Part shown: positions 63,393 through 64,000 of the stretch, in pieces
How the letters are laid out: each line of letters opens with the position of its first letter
How positions within the stretch are numbered: position 1 is the first letter of the stretch
NCBI GenBank assembly: GCA_902768985.1
Contig: CACXNA010000002.1
Coordinates: forward strand, 1-64,000
Reading direction: 5' to 3'
From: an uncultured Bacteroidia bacterium
GTDB lineage: Bacteria > Bacteroidota > Bacteroidia > Bacteroidales > UBA932
DNA: 64,000 nt
Position numbers and translations under genes: made by a program
Notes under the pieces: model-generated
Told to the model about the DNA's origin: nothing
What the model saw: the letters and a program-made list of their open reading frames with translations, nothing else
The model's database searches: none

Positions 63393-64000
63393 TTAGTCGT
63401 TTTCAATCATTTCTTCATACAGGAGCGTCGGGTACTCACCCGTGAAGCACGCCTGGCAAGGATCGGCGCAGCCGAAGCAGGAGTCGCGCGTGGACTCCGG
63501 GCTGAGGTAGCCCAGGGAGTCGGCGCCGAGCACCTGGCGCGCCTCCTCCAGCGTGCGGTGGGAGCAGAGGAGCTCCTCCTCGGTGGAGGTATCCACGCCG
63601 TAGTGGCAGGTGTACTTCATCATCGGGCTGGCGATGCGGACGTGCACCTCCGTGGCGCCGGCCTCGCGCAGCATCTTGACGATCTTGAGCGAGGTCGTGC
63701 CGCGGACGATCGAGTCGTCCACCAGCACCACGCGCTTGCCGGCCACGATGCTTCGCACCGGCGAGAGCTTCATCTTCACGCCCAGCTCGCGGAGCGACTG
63801 GACCGGCTGGATGAAGGTGCGGCCCACGTATTTGTGCTTCACCAGGCCCATCTCATAAGGGATGCCGCTCTCCTCGGCGAAGCCCATGGCCGCACTGAGG
63901 CTGGACTCGGGCACGCCCACCACGATGTCGGCCTCGACCGGATTCTCGCGGTAGAGGCGCCGGCCGGCTTCCTTGCGGTACGCGTGGACGTTGCAGCCGT
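63393..64000 (-). CDS. purF: Amidophosphoribosyltransferase (5' part beyond window)
   Basis: The frame is open to the window edge and gives the C-terminal about 202 residues of PurF. It contains the PRPP-binding motif VVLVDDSIVRGTTS, the segment VVGVPESSLSAAMGFAEESG and the cysteines in DSCFGCADPCQACF and TCHYGVD that correspond to iron-sulfur ligands in Bacillus-type PurF. The glutaminase domain lies outside. It starts the purine operon purF-purM-purN-purH-purD/folD visible in the window. Confidence 0.93.
   Translation of the reverse strand, partial: GCNVHAYRKEAGRRLYRENPVEADIVVGVPESSLSAAMGFAEESGIPYEMGLVKHKYVGRTFIQPVQSLRELGVKMKLSPVRSIVAGKRVVLVDDSIVRGTTSLKIVKMLREAGATEVHVRIASPMMKYTCHYGVDTSTEEELLCSHRTLEEARQVLGADSLGYLSPESTRDSCFGCADPCQACFTGEYPTLLYEEMIEND

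Overview
The window looks like a chromosome segment of a fairly GC-rich member of the Bacteroidales, probably host- or gut-associated; the genus cannot be read from the sequence. The evidence is the repeated TAnnTTTG -7 promoter box of Bacteroidetes, weak or absent Shine-Dalgarno sites, many lipoproteins, membrane-bound LytTR and AraC-type regulators, a GH97 enzyme, a HEAT-like/GT2/TPR-barrel operon, and family-typical proteins such as FabI, HtpG and DUF1573.

Layout. 1-3.4 kb (minus): TolC, membrane-fusion adaptor and MacB-type permease of an efflux pump, divergent from an NtrC-type regulator and histidine kinase (3.7-6.0 kb), with a very repeat-rich intergenic operator region between them. 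6.0-13.6 kb: MntP, CorA with a structured leader, a small outer-membrane protein, GH2 beta-galactosidase, class II aldolase, gmk-nadD. 13.6-17.8 kb (minus): acyl-CoA ligase-fabF-fabZ-fabI, divergent from a membrane LytTR regulator followed by a mannose-1-phosphate guanylyltransferase. 19.8-20.0 kb: two tRNA-Lys genes (TTT, CTT). 20.2-27.4 kb: two convergent three-gene operons that together encode a full route from L-galactose to 2-keto-3-deoxy-D-gluconate (FucP-type permease, L-galactose dehydrogenase, lactonase, L-galactonate dehydrogenase, UxaB, UxaA). This block has visibly lower GC and sits next to the tRNA genes. 27.4-27.8 kb holds composite repeats and a broken mini-gene. 27.8-37.0 kb (minus): an operon that resembles a Bacteroidales version of the PgaABCD exopolysaccharide machine. 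37.1-43.2 kb: AraC-type membrane regulator, DUF3298 lipoprotein, GH97, a TIM-barrel lipoprotein and a HAD phosphatase. 43.4-51.5 kb: acyl-CoA ligase, HtpG, and guaB-guaA-uraA. 51.6-56.7 kb: a second membrane LytTR regulator divergent from an operon of stand-alone condensation-like protein, AMP-ligase and acyl carrier protein. 57.1-64 kb (minus): purine operon purF-purM-purN-purH-purD/folD plus a bile-acid-symporter-family transporter. PurD and FolD are fused in one reading frame.

Three things stand out beyond ordinary genes. First, a dispersed intergenic element of two tandem palindromes with exact 28-23-28 nt geometry occurs three times with variable loops, and a different sequence with the same 51-nt period lies upstream of the NtrC-type regulator. 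Second, common palindromic dispersed repeats are inserted in frame inside two proteins and supply the stop codon of a third. Third, two candidate multi-gene systems (the Pga-like exopolysaccharide operon and the condensation/ligase/carrier operon) have no obvious described counterpart that I can name. All start-site changes, promoter boxes and palindromes were read directly; functions are family assignments made by eye without database searches.
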